Both the position numbers and the translations under genes were made by a program. Below, one piece after another: positions 45,487 through 54,119 of a stretch of 64,000 bases of DNA. This DNA is from Paracoccus kondratievae (lineage in GTDB: Bacteria > Pseudomonadota > Alphaproteobacteria > Rhodobacterales > Rhodobacteraceae): positions 1,603,001-1,667,000 of the forward strand of contig NZ_CP045072.1 in NCBI RefSeq assembly GCF_009301415.1, given 5' to 3'. Positions within the stretch are counted from its first letter, which is position 1; every line of letters starts with the position of its first letter. The notes below the pieces were generated by a model. The model had not been told where the DNA came from. It saw only the letters and a list, made by a program, of their open reading frames with translations, and did no database searches.

Positions 45487-45762
45487 ATGACACCGCACAG
45501 TTCTGACCGGTCGAACGCCGAACTCAAGGCGATGCTGACCCGTGCCGCCGAGCAGGGGGCGAAACGCGCGCTCGCCGATGTCGGCCTCGACGGCGACGAG
45601 GCAGCCCTCGACATCCGCGATCTGCGCTCCCTCGTGGACTGCATCCGGCTGGTGCGCCGCACCGCCATGCAGACCGCCGTCCGCATGATCACCACCGGCG
45701 TCATGCTGGCGCTGCTCGCGGGCATCGCCATCAAGCTGAAGATCTTCGGCGGCAGCCCGTAG
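45487..45762 (+). CDS. DUF6127-like membrane-anchored protein
   Basis: 91 residues: an N-terminal helical part (NAELKAMLTRAAEQGAKRALADVGLDGDEAALDIRDLRSLVDCIRLVRRT) then one C-terminal membrane helix (about 68-85). This matches DUF6127, which regularly follows head closure in these alphaproteobacterial elements. A holin-like role is conceivable. ATG after GGGAGG. Confidence 0.8.
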   Translation: MTPHSSDRSNAELKAMLTRAAEQGAKRALADVGLDGDEAALDIRDLRSLVDCIRLVRRTAMQTAVRMITTGVMLALLAGIAIKLKIFGGSP

Positions 45763-45796
45763 CCGCGCCCCATCACCATTCATCAGCCCGCAATGA

Positions 45797-45819
45797 CCCG
45801 CCGTCGAGGCGGGTTTTTT
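45797..45819 (+). terminator. Intrinsic terminator before lysis cassette
   Basis: A 6-bp stem (CCCGCC with GGCGGG, 5-base loop) followed by six T residues. It lies between the DUF6127 gene and the endolysin ribosome site, so lysis genes need antitermination or their own promoter. Confidence 0.75.
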
Positions 45820-45835
45820 GTTCTGGGAGGACACC

Positions 45836-46510
45836 ATGACCACGACATTCCACCGCCATTGGCGCGACGTGCCGGAGAGCGGCTGGCGTTGGCCGAATTT
45901 CAGCCCGGCCGAGATCGCCTGCCGGGGTACTGGCAAACTGCTGATCAACGAAATGGCGCTCGACAGGCTGCAGGCGCTGCGCGACCGGCTGGGCAAGCCG
46001 CTGATCGTCCGCTCCGCCTATCGCAGCCCCGAGCACAATCGCGCTGTCGGCGGCGCCACCCGGTCGAAGCATCTCGATGGCGCCGCCTTCGACATCGCCA
46101 TGGCGAACCACGACCCGGTGGCCTTCGAGGCGGCAGCCCGCGAGGTTGGGTTCCTCGGCTTCGGTTTCTATCCGCGCTCGGGCTTCATGCACGTCGACCT
46201 CGGCCCCGTGCGCCAGTGGGGCGAGCGGTTCCCGGTGCGGGCGACGGCATTTGCAGCCGAAACGCCGCCCGCGCGCGAAGTGCTGGCCGACAGCCGCACG
46301 ATGAAGGGTGGTGGCGCGGCAGGCGTAGCCACGCTGGGCGCTGCCGGGGTGGAGGTTGCGCAGAGCGTTCTGGCCGAGACCCAGACCGCGATCCTGCCGC
46401 TGGTCCCGTATCTCGATACGCTCCGCTGGGTGTTCATCGCGGTGGCACTCGGTGGCAACGCGGTCACGATCTATGCCCGCCTCGACGACTGGCGCCGGGG
46501 GCGGCGGTGA
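45836..46510 (+). CDS. Endolysin: M15-family peptidase with C-terminal anchor
   Basis: 224 residues. Peptidase_M15_3 domain: SAYRSPEHNRAVGG...SKHLDGAAFDI carries the His/Asp zinc ligands and GFGFYPRSGFMHVDLG the last His. It cuts peptidoglycan cross-links. A membrane helix near the C-terminus (FIAVALGGNAVTIYARL) suggests anchoring of a signal-release type. ATG after GGGAGGAC. Its stop overlaps the spanin-like gene. Confidence 0.9.
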   Translation: MTTTFHRHWRDVPESGWRWPNFSPAEIACRGTGKLLINEMALDRLQALRDRLGKPLIVRSAYRSPEHNRAVGGATRSKHLDGAAFDIAMANHDPVAFEAAAREVGFLGFGFYPRSGFMHVDLGPVRQWGERFPVRATAFAAETPPAREVLADSRTMKGGGAAGVATLGAAGVEVAQSVLAETQTAILPLVPYLDTLRWVFIAVALGGNAVTIYARLDDWRRGRR

Positions 46511-46764
46511 TCGCCGCGCTTCTGACCGGGTTAGCCGCTAGCCCGTGGACGCGGGCGGCGCTGCACTACGGCGCCATCGCGCTCGCCGTGCTCCTGTTCC
46601 TGTTGGCGCTGCGCCGCTCCGGAGAGCGAGCGGGACGCCTCGCCGAACGCCTTAAGACCACGGAGAAGGCCAATGATGTCCAACGCCAGATGCTGGAAGC
46701 GGCAGCCCGCCGCCCTCGCGACCGCGACGAGCTTGCTGAGCGGCTGCGCGACGGTCGGTTCTGA
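46507..46764 (+). CDS. i-spanin-like (Rz) membrane protein
   Basis: 85 residues: one membrane helix near residues 16-37, then a charged coiled-coil segment (SGERAGRLAERLKTTEKANDVQRQMLEAAARRPRDRDELAERLRDG). GTG start overlapping the endolysin stop. With the nested lipoprotein gene it forms an Rz/Rz1-type pair for outer-membrane disruption. Confidence 0.72.
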   Translation: MIAALLTGLAASPWTRAALHYGAIALAVLLFLLALRRSGERAGRLAERLKTTEKANDVQRQMLEAAARRPRDRDELAERLRDGRF

Positions 46765-46930
46765 ACCTGGCGGCTTGTCTGCATGTCCGCCGGCCGTGGA
46801 GTACAGTCGCGGTCTCCAGGCGCGTGCGGCCGACGAGCTCTTGCTGCTGCCTGAACGCTCGGTGCTGGCGGAGATGATGAGCGACTATGTCGTACTGCGC
46901 GACCAGGTGCGGGCGTGTGACCTGCCGTAA
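46673..46930 (+). CDS. o-spanin-like (Rz1) lipoprotein, nested start
   Basis: 85 residues in a different frame from the i-spanin gene, starting inside it (overlap 92 bp). The lipobox LLSGC gives a lipidated Cys about residue 25. ATG follows GGAGAAGG. Nested Rz1-like lipoproteins are a hallmark of phage spanins. Confidence 0.75.
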   Translation: MMSNARCWKRQPAALATATSLLSGCATVGSEPGGLSACPPAVEYSRGLQARAADELLLLPERSVLAEMMSDYVVLRDQVRACDLP

Positions 46931-47025
46931 GGCCTGGCGCGACCGGTCGGAACAGCCGAAGCCAGGTCTGTCTGGCTCTCGACAGAGCACGGCGTGCATT
47001 CGCGGCAGCCGCGTCGCTTACCTCG

Positions 47026-47382
47026 TCAGCCTGCGCAGTCTCGACACCGCATCACGGTAGGCTCAAGTTCGAGCCGACGCATGCCGATAAACTCGCCGCA
47101 GTCGTGGCACCAACCGAACTCCCCCGCATCAATTCGACGGATGGCTGCCTCGAGAGCCCAGACGCGTCCAAGTCGCCGTGTTTCCTGAGCTGCCGCCATG
47201 GCCTGTTGCTGCATCGCGTCCATGCGGCTGAGCCGACCAACGCTTTGCTGATCCAGCTCGACAGGTCTGCGGTCCGCCGCCGTCTGAGCGGACGCGGACC
47301 GCAAGGCATCCAGTTCGTCGCGGAGCCGCGGCAGAAACGCTGTCTTCAGCTCCTCCGGAGTGGGGTCCGTCATTGCGCTCAC
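47026..47382 (-). CDS. DksA/TraR-type C4 zinc-finger protein
   Basis: 118 residues. The C-terminal WCHDCGEFIGMRRLELEPTVMRCRDC is the four-Cys finger of DksA/TraR; the N-terminal coiled coil is short. It would bind the RNA polymerase secondary channel and alter stress transcription. GTG 47382 overlaps the upstream stop; ATG 47373 is an option. Confidence 0.85.
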   Translation of the reverse strand: MSAMTDPTPEELKTAFLPRLRDELDALRSASAQTAADRRPVELDQQSVGRLSRMDAMQQQAMAAAQETRRLGRVWALEAAIRRIDAGEFGWCHDCGEFIGMRRLELEPTVMRCRDCAG

Positions 47383-48233
47383 CGCAAGAGCAGGACAGGA
47401 ACCTTGCAGGACCGCATCATCTCGGTCGTGGTGGAGCCGATCACGAGGCTTCGGATGCGGCTGTGGCCGTAGGCACCCATCACAAGCATGCCGAAACCAT
47501 CCTTCTCGACCATCTTGCCCAGTTCCTCGTCCGGTTGCCCGGCCACGATGCGCGTCTGCGCCTCGATCCCGGCAGCGGCAAGCAAGGCCTTGGCGTCTGC
47601 AAGGCCCTTTGTGACCTCCGGCGTCTCGTTTCCGACGGTCACGACGGTGACAGGCAGGTCCGCGAAGAAGGAACTGCGCGAGATGTGATCGACCGCCTTC
47701 ATCGCCGAGCGCCCTCCGTCATAGGCGACGAGCACGGACTCGATCGGCTTGAAGGCACGCGCGGCGACGAAGACGGGTCGATGCGCCGCGCGCACGATGC
47801 GTTCCAGGTTCGAGCCAAGGTGTCCCTTCGCGAAATCCGCCGCCTCGCCGCGCTTGCCGATGACGATTACTCGCGCTTCGCCCTCGATCTCGCCGATGGC
47901 TTCGACGATGTCACCGTGGCGCAGTCGGGTGGTGATCTCGGTCACGCCATCCCGGTCCACGATGGCGCGAGCATCCTCGAGGATCGCGCGACCCCGATGG
48001 CCGACGAGCTTTGCGCGTTGCGCGTCGATCTCGGCCAGTTCCTCCATCAGCTTCGTCCGCGCGCCCAGCCGGATCGCACCGGACAGGTCCGACTTTTCCG
48101 GGGCCTCGCGTCGCCCCAGCACATGGATCAGCTCGACCGGTGCGGCCGTCCGCTGCGCAATCCAGGCGACGTGGTGGCAGACGCTCTCGGAATAGATGGA
48201 GCCGTCCACGAGGGCGATGATCTTGTCTGTCAT
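47379..48233 (-). CDS. Universal stress protein, two tandem domains
   Basis: 284 residues with two Usp folds; the second shows the ATP-binding-like MGAYGHSRIRSLVIGSTTTEMMRS. Start ATG 48233 follows GGGAGGAA. It lies 14 bp downstream of the SulP gene and 4 bp over DksA-like, forming one operon that suggests coupling of anion uptake and stress response. Confidence 0.9.
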   Translation of the reverse strand: MTDKIIALVDGSIYSESVCHHVAWIAQRTAAPVELIHVLGRREAPEKSDLSGAIRLGARTKLMEELAEIDAQRAKLVGHRGRAILEDARAIVDRDGVTEITTRLRHGDIVEAIGEIEGEARVIVIGKRGEAADFAKGHLGSNLERIVRAAHRPVFVAARAFKPIESVLVAYDGGRSAMKAVDHISRSSFFADLPVTVVTVGNETPEVTKGLADAKALLAAAGIEAQTRIVAGQPDEELGKMVEKDGFGMLVMGAYGHSRIRSLVIGSTTTEMMRSCKVPVLLLR

Positions 48234-48247
48234 GGGTCTTTCCTCCC

Positions 48248-49738
48248 TCAATGGTTCATCAGCTTGTCCATGGCGCCGGGCTTGTCATGGATGGCAAGCC
48301 GGTCGACCAGGGTCTCGGTCGCCGCGTTCATGCCCACGACCTCGACCTCGGCGCCGTCGCGACGGAATTTCAGGATCGCCATGTCGAGCGCCTGAACCGA
48401 GGAGATATCCCAGATATGCGCACGGCTCACGTCGATCACCACGCGTTCGGGGGCCTCCTTGAAGTCGAAGGCATCCATGAAATCCTCGACGGAGCCGTAG
48501 AACAGCTGGCCCTCGACGCGGTAGGTTCGCACGCGCCCATCCGCGCTTATGTCCGAGGTCACGCGGAACAGCTGCGCGATCTTTCCGGCGAAGAAGACGC
48601 CCGACAGCAGTACGCCCACCAGCACCCCGATGGCGAGGTTGTGGGTGTAGACCACGGTGACAACGGTCGCGATCATGACGATGGACGACGATTTCGGATG
48701 CACCCGAAGCGCCTTGATCGACGACCAGGAGAATGTCCCGATCGACACCATGATCATGATCGCGACCAGCGCGGGCATCGGGATGATGCTGACCAGGTCG
48801 CCGAGCCCGACGACCATGATCAGCAGGAAGACGCCGGCAGCGGCGGCAGACAGGCGCCCGCGCCCGCCTGATTTCACGTTGATGATAGACTGCCCGATCA
48901 TCGCGCAGCCCGCCATCCCGCCTATGAAGCCGGTGGCGGTGTTCGCCAGCCCCTGACCGATGCATTCCTGGTTCCGGTTTGACTTCGTGTCGGTCAGGTC
49001 ATCGACGATGTTCTGTGTCATCAGGCTTTCGAGCAGGCCCACGACGGCCACTGCCACCGAATAGGGCAGAATGATCGTCAGCGTCTCGAGGTTGAGCGGG
49101 ATCTGCGGGATCAGGAAGACCGGCAGCGTGTCGGGCAGCGCGCCCATGTCGCCCACCGTCCGCACGTCGAGCCCGAGCGCGACGGACAGCCCCGTGAGCA
49201 CGACGATGGTCACGAGCGGCGAGGGAATGGCCGTGGTCAGAAGCGGAAAGAGGTAGATGATGGCGAGCCCCGCGGCCACGAGCGCGTAGGTGATCCACGT
49301 CACGTCCCGCGGGTCGAGTTCCGGCAGCTGGGCCATGAAGATCAGGATCGCGAGCGCGTTGACGAAGCCGGTCATCACCGATTTCGACACCCAGCGCATG
49401 ACGAAGCCGAGTTTCAGGACGCCGGCGCCGATCTGGATCAGTCCGGCCAGCACCGTCGCGGCCAGCAGGTATTGCAGTCCGTGGTCGCGCACCAGCGTGA
49501 CCATCAGGACCGCCGTGGCGGCGGTCGCAGCGGAAATCATGCCGGGCCGCCCGCCGGTGATCGCGGTGATGACAGCGATCGAGAAGGAGGCGTAGAGCCC
49601 GACCTTGGGATCGACCCCCGCGATGATGGAAAAGGCGATTGCCTCGGGAATGAGGGCCAGTGCCACGACGAGCCCGGCGAGCAGGTCGCCGCGTATGTTG
49701 CCCAGCCACTGGGCGCGGTAGACGTCGAGTGAGATCAT
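48248..49738 (-). CDS. SulP-family inorganic anion transporter
   Basis: 496 residues: about 10-12 membrane helices followed by a C-terminal STAS domain ([45 protein letters not shown]). The first helix has the characteristic [23 protein letters not shown]. Likely sulfate or bicarbonate uptake. Start ATG 49738 chosen for its match to the family start; the longer upstream ORF lacks a ribosome site. Confidence 0.92.
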   Translation of the reverse strand: MISLDVYRAQWLGNIRGDLLAGLVVALALIPEAIAFSIIAGVDPKVGLYASFSIAVITAITGGRPGMISAATAATAVLMVTLVRDHGLQYLLAATVLAGLIQIGAGVLKLGFVMRWVSKSVMTGFVNALAILIFMAQLPELDPRDVTWITYALVAAGLAIIYLFPLLTTAIPSPLVTIVVLTGLSVALGLDVRTVGDMGALPDTLPVFLIPQIPLNLETLTIILPYSVAVAVVGLLESLMTQNIVDDLTDTKSNRNQECIGQGLANTATGFIGGMAGCAMIGQSIINVKSGGRGRLSAAAAGVFLLIMVVGLGDLVSIIPMPALVAIMIMVSIGTFSWSSIKALRVHPKSSSIVMIATVVTVVYTHNLAIGVLVGVLLSGVFFAGKIAQLFRVTSDISADGRVRTYRVEGQLFYGSVEDFMDAFDFKEAPERVVIDVSRAHIWDISSVQALDMAILKFRRDGAEVEVVGMNAATETLVDRLAIHDKPGAMDKLMNH

Positions 49739-49998
49739 GTAAATGTTGTCCGATACCGGTCCTGCGGCTTGCGCGAGATCGGCGTGCAAGTGCACCGTTT
49801 TCTTGTGGTTGTCCGGCGGATCGGCGGCCGGAAGAGCCACCCGGAATCGCTTCCAGGTCCAGGTTCGCTACACTGCCGCATAAGGGTTGCAGCGGAAAAT
49901 GGCAATAAGCAAGGCTGTTTGACAGGCCGCAGCCAACGCCCTGGCGATGGCCAGCAGTGTTTACTGCTCATGCGCGCGTGGGGGGTGACGGAGGTTGA

Positions 49999-50199
49999 TA
50001 TGGATCAAGGCGCATTATCTGGCCGCTATCGACCACCCGCACGGCGCTCGCGGTGCATGTGGTCACGGAGGCGCAGGACACCGATGCGGTGCTGCACGAA
50101 CTTGCCGAGGGGTTGGAGCACGGGTTCGGGATCGCGCACAGCACGATTCAGGTCGAGCGCGAGCCCTGCGGCGCAAGCTGCCTTCGGGGCCACGCGTAA
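49999..50199 (+). pseudogene. Remnant C-terminus of a CDF cation-efflux gene
   Basis: Translating 50002-50199 gives a stretch with WPLSTTRTALAVHVV and EHGFGIAHSTIQVE, closely like the C-terminal domain of CzcD/ZitB-type cation diffusion facilitators. No start, membrane helices or upstream coding remain, and a stop lies just upstream (49996-49998). The rest of the gap (49739-49998) shows nothing recognisable. Confidence 0.7.
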
Positions 50200-50254
50200 C
50201 GCAGGGCATCCATTCCGGGCGCGGCTCCTGGATCGTCCAGAAGAATCATTTACA

Positions 50255-50272
50255 AAACTAGGATTGTAGTTA
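50255..50272 (+). promoter_or_regulatory. Candidate operator of arsR1
   Basis: An inverted repeat, AACTA (50256-50260) and TAGTT (50267-50271), lies 11 bp before the arsR1 start in an AT-rich patch; a TTTACA-like -35 precedes it. It fits an autoregulated ArsR promoter. Confidence 0.4.
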
Positions 50273-50282
50273 TTTTTACGTC

Positions 50283-50600
50283 ATGACCACGACCAGTCCG
50301 AACGCCCGCGCCCTTGCCGCCCTTGGGCATGATGCCCGCCTTTCGATCTTTCGCTTGCTGGTGAAGGCCGGGGACGACGGGCTGCGGGTCAGCGATATCG
50401 GCGAGCACCTCGGACTCGCCCCGTCGACCTTGGCGCATCACCTCTCGACGCTGGTCGATGCGGGGCTGGTGCTGCAGGACAAGCAGGGCCGCGAGGTGTT
50501 CAACCGGGTCGATTTTCCCGCGATGCACCGTGTTGTCGGATTCCTGACCTCCGAATGCTGCGCCGGTGTTGCGGTCCGCTCTTCAGAGGATGCGGCGTGA
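50283..50600 (+). CDS. arsR: ArsR-family repressor (arm 1)
   Basis: 105 residues, winged helix HTH: RLSIFRLLVKAGDDGLRVSDIGEHLGLAPSTLAHHLSTL. Vicinal Cys-Cys (SECC) near the C-terminus may sense As(III). Adjacent to arsP and an MFS transporter, which it probably represses. Confidence 0.88.
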   Translation: MTTTSPNARALAALGHDARLSIFRLLVKAGDDGLRVSDIGEHLGLAPSTLAHHLSTLVDAGLVLQDKQGREVFNRVDFPAMHRVVGFLTSECCAGVAVRSSEDAA

Positions 50601-50655
50601 GATGCGCGTGCTCTTTTTCTTGCCCTGAAACAACTGCAATTCCGGAGATTTGGTG

Positions 50656-51708
50656 ATGACTGACACGACCCTCCCGACACCCGGCCTCCGGTCCGCTCTG
50701 CGCCACCTGTGGCAGGACCAGCGGGTCTGGCTCGCCTCGGCGCTGATCCTTGGCGCGCTGGCGGTGTTCGACACGCCCCAGGCCGCCGATTCTGCGCTCT
50801 TCGCGGGCACCGCGCTCTTGAACACGGCGCCGTTCCTGATCCTATCGATCGCCATCGCCGCGTGGGCCAATGCGACGGGGGCCGACAACCTGATCGCCAA
50901 GGCCTTCACCGGCGCGCCGATCCTGATGATCGGGCTGGGCGCGCTGGCGGGGGGCGTCTCGCCCTTCTGCTCCTGTGGGGTGATCCCGCTGATCGCGGCG
51001 CTGCTGGCGATGGGCGTGCCGCTCTCGGCGGTGATGGCCTTCTGGCTGGCCTCGCCGATCATGGACCCGTCGATGTTCGCGTTGACGGCGGGCGTGCTCG
51101 ACCTCGAGTTCGCGGTGGCCAAGACGCTCGCCGCCATCGGGCTGGGCGTGTTCGGCGGGACGGTGGTACACCTGATGATGAAGGGCGGCGCCTTCGCCGA
51201 CCCGCTGCGCGACGGGATCGGGAACGGCGGCTGCGGCGGCGCGAAGATCCGCGCGCCCAAGCCCGTGGTCTGGCAGTTCTGGACCGATGCGGACCGCCGG
51301 GCGAAGTTCGGCAAGACGGCGCTGACCACGACGCTGTTCCTCGCCAAGTGGCTGACGCTGGCATTCATCCTCGAGAGCCTGATGCTTGCGTGGATCCCGG
51401 CGGAAACCGTCACCGCCGCGCTCGGAGGCGAGGGGTTGTTGCCGATCGTGACCGCGACGCTGGTGGGCGTGCCGGCCTATCTGAACGGATACGCTGCACT
51501 GCCGCTCGTCAGCGGGCTGATCGAGCAGGGCATGGCGCCGGGGGCGGGAATGGCCTTTCTCGTCGCGGGTGGCGTCACCTCGATCCCGGCGGCCATGGCG
51601 GTCTGGGCGCTGGCGCGGCCACAGGTCTTTGCGGTGTATATCGGCCTGTCCCTGATTGGCGCCTTCGCATCGGGGCTGCTGTTCCAGCTCTGGACGCAGG
51701 TGGCATGA
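50656..51708 (+). CDS. arsP: ArsP-type organoarsenical efflux permease
   Basis: 350 residues, about eight membrane helices. The motif SPFCSCGVIP near residue 103 is the ArsP signature (trivalent methylarsenical-binding Cys residues). It would export methylarsenite-type compounds. ATG 50656 follows GGAG. Followed by MFS on the same strand. Confidence 0.82.
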   Translation: MTDTTLPTPGLRSALRHLWQDQRVWLASALILGALAVFDTPQAADSALFAGTALLNTAPFLILSIAIAAWANATGADNLIAKAFTGAPILMIGLGALAGGVSPFCSCGVIPLIAALLAMGVPLSAVMAFWLASPIMDPSMFALTAGVLDLEFAVAKTLAAIGLGVFGGTVVHLMMKGGAFADPLRDGIGNGGCGGAKIRAPKPVVWQFWTDADRRAKFGKTALTTTLFLAKWLTLAFILESLMLAWIPAETVTAALGGEGLLPIVTATLVGVPAYLNGYAALPLVSGLIEQGMAPGAGMAFLVAGGVTSIPAAMAVWALARPQVFAVYIGLSLIGAFASGLLFQLWTQVA

Positions 51709-51763
51709 ACGCCAGCGGCGGGGCGCATTGCCTCGCCGCTCCCTTCCTGATCGAAGCCCCATC

Positions 51764-52924
51764 ATGATCCCAAGACTGTCACCGGCGCGGCGCGCACCTG
51801 TCGTCGCCGCGCTCGGCTCTTCCCTCACCGTCAGCTGGGCCTCCAGCTACTACATCCCGGCCGTTCTGGCCGTACCCATGGCCGAAGACCTCGGCCTTTC
51901 GCCGGTCTGGGTGTTCGGCGCGTTCTCCATGGCCATGGTGGTTTCGGCCATGGTCGGACCCTGGGCCGGGGCGCGGATCGACGGCTTTGGCGGGCGCGGC
52001 GTCCTGATGCTGTCGAACCTGGTCTTCGCGGCGGGCCTCGGGCTGCTCGCCGTGGCTCCCTCGCTCCTCGTCCTCTTCGCGGGCTGGGCTGTCATCGGGC
52101 TCGGTATGGGGATCGGGCTTTACGAGGCGGGGTTCGCGACGCTGGCAGGGATCTACGGCAAGGACGCGCGCGGGCCGATCACCGGGATCACCCTCATCGC
52201 CGGGTTTGCGAGCACCGTCGGCTGGCCACTTTCTGGGGTGATGCTCGCGACGTGGGGCTGGCGGGAAGCCTGCCTTGGATGGGCACTGATCCACCTGGTC
52301 GTGGCATTGCCGCTGAACGCGTGGCTGCCGAAGGGAACCAGGACGGTAGCCGCAGAGGCGACGCCGATCGAAGAGGGGCCGCCGCCGTCCCGCCTTGCGC
52401 TCTGGCTGCTAGCCTTCGTCTTCGCCGCGACCTGGTTCAACTCGACCGCCATGGCCGCGCACCTGCCCGGCCTTTTGCAAGCCGCCGGGGCAAGCACTGC
52501 GGTTGCCATCGCGGCGGGCGCGCTCATCGGCCCGGCGCAGGTCGCGGCACGGGTGCTGGAGTTCGGCCTGCTGCGCCGGTTCCATCCGCTTGTCTCGACA
52601 CGCTTTGCTGCTGCGGCGCATCCCGTGGCCGCCGTGGCGTTGGTGAGTTTCGGGGGGCCCGCCGCCTATGCCTTCGCCCTTCTGCACGGGGCGGGGAACG
52701 GCATCCTGACAATCGCGAAGGGCACACTGCCCCTCGCGCTCTTCGGACCGGCGGGATACGGGCGGCGGATCGGCTGGCTCAATGCTCCTGCCCGAATCCT
52801 TCAGGCTGCGGCGCCCCTCATCTTCGGCGCCGCGCTGACGGCTTGGGGCCTCTCGGCGATCTGGCTGACAGCAGCGATCGGCATCGCCTCGTTCATCGCT
52901 CTGCTAGCACTCAGGCGGACATGA
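51764..52924 (+). CDS. MFS transporter of ars arm 1
   Basis: 386 residues, twelve-helix major facilitator fold; WPLSGVMLATWGWREACLGWALIHL in the middle. Placement after arsP suggests arsenical efflux (an ArsK-type role is possible). Position-based inference only; no substrate motif recognised. It is convergent with arsH 37 bp away. Confidence 0.8.
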   Translation: MIPRLSPARRAPVVAALGSSLTVSWASSYYIPAVLAVPMAEDLGLSPVWVFGAFSMAMVVSAMVGPWAGARIDGFGGRGVLMLSNLVFAAGLGLLAVAPSLLVLFAGWAVIGLGMGIGLYEAGFATLAGIYGKDARGPITGITLIAGFASTVGWPLSGVMLATWGWREACLGWALIHLVVALPLNAWLPKGTRTVAAEATPIEEGPPPSRLALWLLAFVFAATWFNSTAMAAHLPGLLQAAGASTAVAIAAGALIGPAQVAARVLEFGLLRRFHPLVSTRFAAAAHPVAAVALVSFGGPAAYAFALLHGAGNGILTIAKGTLPLALFGPAGYGRRIGWLNAPARILQAAAPLIFGAALTAWGLSAIWLTAAIGIASFIALLALRRT

Positions 52925-52960
52925 GGCGGCGCGGACGGGCCTCGCGAACCCGCCGCGCGC

Positions 52961-53695
52961 TCAGGTTGCGGCGGAGAGGTTCACCCGCTTTATGAGCGCG
53001 GCCGCTGTTTCCTTGCGCTCCGAGTAGCGGTCCACGAGATACGCCTTCCGTTCGCGCGTGAGCAGCGTGAACTTCACCAGTTCCTCCATAACATCCACGA
53101 TCCGGTCGTAGAGCGGCGACGGGCGCATCCGTCCCGTCTCGTCGAACTCCTGGAACGCCTTGGGGATGGAGGACTGGTTGGGGATGGTCAGCATCCGCAT
53201 CCAGCGCCCGAGAACCCGCATCTGGTTGACCGCGTTGAAGCTCTGCGAGCCGCCCGACACCTGCATCACCGCCAGCGTCTTGCCCTGCGTCGGTCGCACG
53301 GCGCCCTCGGACAGGGGAATCCAGTCGATCTGCGTCTTCATCAGGCCGGTCATGGCGCCGTGCCGCTCCGGCGAGGACCAGACCATGCCTTCGCACCAGG
53401 CTACCAGATCGCGCAGCTCGCGCACCTTCGGGTGGCTGGCATCCACGCCGTCATCGACCAGCGGCAGGCCTGAGGGGTTGAAGAACCGGACCTCCGCCCC
53501 GAATGCAGTGAGAATGCGCCCGGCCTCCTCGGCCGACAGTCGGCTGAACGAGCGCGCCCGGAGCGAGCCGTAGAGGATCAGGATGCGGGGCGGATGCGTG
53601 CTGATGGCAGGGGACAGCAGCCGGTCGTGGTCGATTGCGGCGAAATTCGTCTCGTCGAGCTGTGGTGTGGTCAGATCGGTCAGGGTGTCAGACAA
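52961..53695 (-). CDS. arsH: ArsH NADPH-dependent FMN reductase
   Basis: 244 residues. The flavodoxin-like FMN loop [13 protein letters not shown] and [19 protein letters not shown] are typical of ArsH, which oxidises methylarsenite and related trivalent organoarsenicals. Last gene of the arm arsR-acr3-arsC-arsH, its start overlapping arsC by 8 bp. Confidence 0.95.
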   Translation of the reverse strand: MSDTLTDLTTPQLDETNFAAIDHDRLLSPAISTHPPRILILYGSLRARSFSRLSAEEAGRILTAFGAEVRFFNPSGLPLVDDGVDASHPKVRELRDLVAWCEGMVWSSPERHGAMTGLMKTQIDWIPLSEGAVRPTQGKTLAVMQVSGGSQSFNAVNQMRVLGRWMRMLTIPNQSSIPKAFQEFDETGRMRPSPLYDRIVDVMEELVKFTLLTRERKAYLVDRYSERKETAAALIKRVNLSAAT

Positions 53696-54119
53696 TCCGG
53701 TTTCCCTCGGCGTCTATGATCAATTGGCCGTCCTCCTTGGCGAAAGGACCCGGAGGGAGCTTGTCGAGCAGGTCGAAGACAGTCTCGGACGGGCGGCAAA
53801 GCCTGACGCCCTTCGGCGTGCAGACGATCGGGCGGTTCACGAGGATCGGGTGGCGCGTCATGGCGTCCAGCAATGCCTCGTCCGAGACGTCCGGCGCGGT
53901 GAGCCCCATCTCCTCGGCAGGTGAGCGGGCAATGCGCAGCGCCTCGCGCGCGGTGATCCCGGCGGCTGCGAACAGCGCCAGAAGCTGCGGGCGCGTCCAG
54001 CCCTCCTTCAGGTACTCGATGACGGTCGGCTCGTACCCGGCCGCCTGGATGAACCCGAGCACGTTGCGGGAGGTGCCGCAGTCGGGATTGTGGTGGATGA
54101 CGACCGGGAATGTGCTCAC
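53688..54119 (-). CDS. arsC: Arsenate reductase, glutaredoxin type
   Basis: 143 residues; catalytic Cys14 in [11 protein letters not shown], with Arg residues placed as in plasmid R773 ArsC ([15 protein letters not shown]). Uses glutathione/glutaredoxin to reduce arsenate to arsenite. GTG start overlaps the acr3 stop. Confidence 0.95.
   Translation of the reverse strand: MSTFPVVIHHNPDCGTSRNVLGFIQAAGYEPTVIEYLKEGWTRPQLLALFAAAGITAREALRIARSPAEEMGLTAPDVSDEALLDAMTRHPILVNRPIVCTPKGVRLCRPSETVFDLLDKLPPGPFAKEDGQLIIDAEGNRIV

Larger units (their letters stand above)
25208..46930. mobile_element. Tail-less phage-like element with own replication, packaging, capsid and lysis genes
   Basis: A continuous set runs from a serine recombinase cassette (minus strand) through replication (plus strand) to terminase, portal, protease, capsid, connectors and lysis genes. 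No tape measure, tube, baseplate, tail fibre or long gene that could encode them is present between the head closure gene (45461) and the endolysin (45836). This resembles capsid-forming phage satellites that borrow tails, or an alphaproteobacterial prophage family whose tail module was lost. No repeats marking the element's own ends were identified. Confidence 0.75.

Noticed and set aside
38759..46510. Gene transfer agent cluster
   Set aside because: Head genes are similar in type but a GTA needs tail genes and lacks replicase, HNH and methyltransferase; order does not fit RcGTA.
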